DNA of 15,149 nt from assembly GCA_900549155.1 (NCBI GenBank), contig URNF01000040.1:1-15149 (forward strand). Reading direction: 5' to 3'. Under the pieces are notes generated by a model. The model was not told the DNA's origin and did not search any database. It worked only from the letters and a program-made list of their open reading frames with translations. The position numbers and the translations under genes were made by a program. Positions within the stretch are counted from its first letter, which is position 1. Every line of letters begins with the position of its first letter. The DNA is from an uncultured Oscillospiraceae bacterium. Lineage in GTDB: Bacteria; Bacillota; Clostridia; Oscillospirales; Acutalibacteraceae. Positions 13,585-15,149 of the stretch are shown piece after piece.

Positions 13585-14895
13585 ATGAAGGATCTGAAAG
13601 TTTGCCTGCTCAATGATTCGTTTCCGCCGCTCATTGACGGGGTGGGCAACGCCGTTGTCAATTATGCGGAGAATATCCGCAAATGCGGCGGCAGTGCGAC
13701 GGTGGTGACACCGTCCTATCCGGACGTGTCGGACGATGCGTTTCCGTTTCCGGTCGTGCGGTATCCCAGCGTGGATTTTTCCAAATTCTGCGGCTACCGC
13801 GCGGGCTATCCCTTTGATGCAAAGGTGCTGGACCGCTTAAACAAAGAAAATTTCGATATCATCCACAGCCACTGCCCGATCGCTTCCACCATGCTGGCAA
13901 GGGCGCTGCGGGAGACCACGGGAAAGCCGCTTGTGTTCACTTATCATACCAAATTCGACATCGATATCAAGAACACCATCCGCTCGGAAAAGCTGCAGCG
14001 GCTGGCGATCAAGGTGCTGGTCAACAACATCGAGGCGTGCGATGAGGTGTGGGTGGTCAGCAACGGCGCGGGTGAAAATCTGCGCACGCTTGGCTACACC
14101 GGCGACTATCGCGTGATGGAAAACGGCGTGGACTTTGTGCGCGGCCGTGCGGATGACGCGGCGATTGCCAAGATCGGTGCGGAGTACGGCATTGCCGATG
14201 ACGAGCCGGTTTTGCTGTTTGTCGGACGCATGATGTGGTATAAAGGCATCCGCATCCTGCTGGATGCCGCCCGCCTTTTGCGCAATGAGGGGTTGCGCTT
14301 TCGCCTTTTGTTTGTGGGCGAGGGCGGCGACTTTGAGGAGATAAAGGCATATGCCGAGACATTGAGGCTCGGCGAGACGTGTATCTTTGCGGGGGCACAG
14401 CGCGACCGCGAGCGTCTGCGCGCCTATTTTTGCCGCGCAACCATGTTCGTGTTTCCGTCCACCTTCGACACCAACGGCATTGTCGTGCGGGAAGCGGCGG
14501 CGTGCGGCCTTGCCAGCATGCTGATCGCGGGCAGCTGCGCCGCCGAGGGGATCACGGACGGCAGAAACGGCATTCTTTGTGAGGAAAATGCGGAGTCTGC
14601 CGCGAAAGCGATGCGCTTTGCCTGCAAAAATCCGCAGGTGCTGCGGGAGATCGGCATGCATGCCATGCAGGAGATCTATATTTCCTGGGAAACGGCGGTG
14701 CGCGCCGCCTATGACCGCTATGCGGAGATCGACGCGCTGCACCGTGCGGGTGCATACAAGGAACGGCGCGTGCCGCTCGACAGTGTCTACGGCACGCTTG
14801 CAGAACTGATAAAAGAATTCAATCGATGGCGCAGCCTGCCGACCCGAAAAAAGGAAAAAGCGGATGCGCAAAAAGGAGATGCTTTGGATGAGTGA
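13585..14895 (+). CDS. GT4 family glycosyltransferase (PimA/diglucosyl-diacylglycerol-synthase-like)
   Basis: A 436-residue retaining GT-B glycosyltransferase, probably acting at the inner membrane face on a lipid acceptor with a nucleotide-sugar donor. The N-terminal domain opens KVCLLNDSFPPLIDGVGNAV with the acceptor-side glycine loop near residues 19-21, then IIHSHCPIAS (93-102) and VFTYHTKFD. The donor domain shows VGRMMWYKGI with phosphate-binding R215 and K220. The catalytic-region motif reads FPSTFDTNGIVVREAAACG, so the usual E-x7-E is D295-x7-E303. A GTG at 13579 would add two residues; ATG 13585 is preferred but neither has a strong ribosome binding site. The tail past about 405 is charged and Lys-rich. 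It overlaps the lipid kinase gene by 8 bases, which supports glycolipid synthesis; the exact sugar and acceptor are unknown. Confidence 0.87.
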   Translation: MKDLKVCLLNDSFPPLIDGVGNAVVNYAENIRKCGGSATVVTPSYPDVSDDAFPFPVVRYPSVDFSKFCGYRAGYPFDAKVLDRLNKENFDIIHSHCPIASTMLARALRETTGKPLVFTYHTKFDIDIKNTIRSEKLQRLAIKVLVNNIEACDEVWVVSNGAGENLRTLGYTGDYRVMENGVDFVRGRADDAAIAKIGAEYGIADDEPVLLFVGRMMWYKGIRILLDAARLLRNEGLRFRLLFVGEGGDFEEIKAYAETLRLGETCIFAGAQRDRERLRAYFCRATMFVFPSTFDTNGIVVREAAACGLASMLIAGSCAAEGITDGRNGILCEENAESAAKAMRFACKNPQVLREIGMHAMQEIYISWETAVRAAYDRYAEIDALHRAGAYKERRVPLDSVYGTLAELIKEFNRWRSLPTRKKEKADAQKGDALDE

Positions 14896-15149
14896 GCGCG
14901 TTCTTTTGATCATGAATCCCTGTTCGGGGCAGAAGCGTGCGCGGCGGTATCTTGCGGATATTCTGGGGCTTTTCCGCGCGCACGATTTTGTGACGACGGT
15001 CATGCCGACTATGGCGCGCGGCGACGCGATAGAGATCATCAAGGAGCACGGCAAAAATGCCGACCGTATTGTGTGTATCGGCGGCGACGGCACGTTCAAC
15101 GAGGTCGTTTGCGGCGTGCTGGATGCGGGACTGACCGTGCCGATCGGCT
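14888..15149 (+). CDS. Diacylglycerol/lipid kinase family protein, N-terminal part (cut by window end)
   Basis: The first 87 residues start MSERVLLIMNPCSGQKRARR, with the NPxSG loop of the DAGK catalytic (YegS/BmrU/DgkB) family, and continue to IVCIGGDGTFNEVVCGVLDA, the nucleotide-binding GGDGT signature at about residues 65-69. Such enzymes phosphorylate diacylglycerol or related lipids with ATP at the membrane, recycling diacylglycerol to phosphatidic acid. AAGGAG at 14873-14878, 9 bases upstream, supports the ATG at 14888. The start overlaps the end of the glycosyltransferase gene by 8 bases, so they are probably translated together. The lipid-binding C-terminal domain lies outside the window, so the specific substrate cannot be judged. 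Confidence 0.92.
   Translation, partial: MSERVLLIMNPCSGQKRARRYLADILGLFRAHDFVTTVMPTMARGDAIEIIKEHGKNADRIVCIGGDGTFNEVVCGVLDAGLTVPIG

Noticed and set aside
13837..15099. Minus-strand open frame of 420 codons
   Set aside because: Antisense to the glycosyltransferase and the lipid kinase, both with conserved motifs; a codon-bias shadow.

Overview
The window looks like chromosomal DNA of a GC-rich member of the Clostridia, most likely an Oscillospiraceae/Ruminococcaceae-type gut Firmicute. The reasons are the SCIFF ranthipeptide precursor and its radical SAM maturase (a near-universal Clostridia marker), Shine-Dalgarno sites of the GGAGG type in front of almost every gene, sigma-A style promoters, and a Leu/Ile/Val-type ABC transporter with a lipoprotein binding protein. 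I cannot name the species. No phage, plasmid, insertion sequence, CRISPR array, rRNA or tRNA is visible.

Layout. (1) 1-2845, plus strand: the 3' end of the SCIFF peptide gene (scfA), a leaky terminator/attenuator, the maturase scfB, and a PLP-dependent Orn/Lys/Arg decarboxylase-type gene that overlaps scfB. (2) 2846-5201: a shared hairpin terminator, a MATE efflux pump on the minus strand, and a divergent AraC-type regulator; the intergenic space holds face-to-face promoters and a candidate operator. (3) 5202-6774: a Usp-like small protein, an 85-residue protein of unknown function with its own strong promoter and a strong terminator, and the tRNA methyltransferase trmO (tsaA). (4) 6775-13196: a strong promoter followed by livK-livH-livM-livG-livF and then asnS, which lies 4 bases after livF and so probably belongs to the same operon. 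Two stem-loops between livK and livH are well placed to make more binding protein than permease. (5) 13197-13584: a 388-base non-coding stretch with a roughly 278-base composite element that has 40-bp imperfect inverted ends, each carrying a perfect 22-base palindrome, and several nested hairpins. (6) 13585-15149: a GT4 glycosyltransferase overlapping the start of a diacylglycerol-kinase-type lipid kinase, which is cut by the window end; the pair suggests membrane glycolipid or phospholipid work.

The least explained piece is the composite inverted-repeat element at 13210-13487. It resembles a miniature mobile element or a family of structured intergenic repeats, and its arms can pair in several mutually exclusive ways. 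The other points worth attention are the truncated SCIFF locus with a decarboxylase attached, the liv-asnS operon, the unknown 85-residue protein, and the occluded start region of the glycosyltransferase. All functional calls come from reading motifs by eye; no database search was run.
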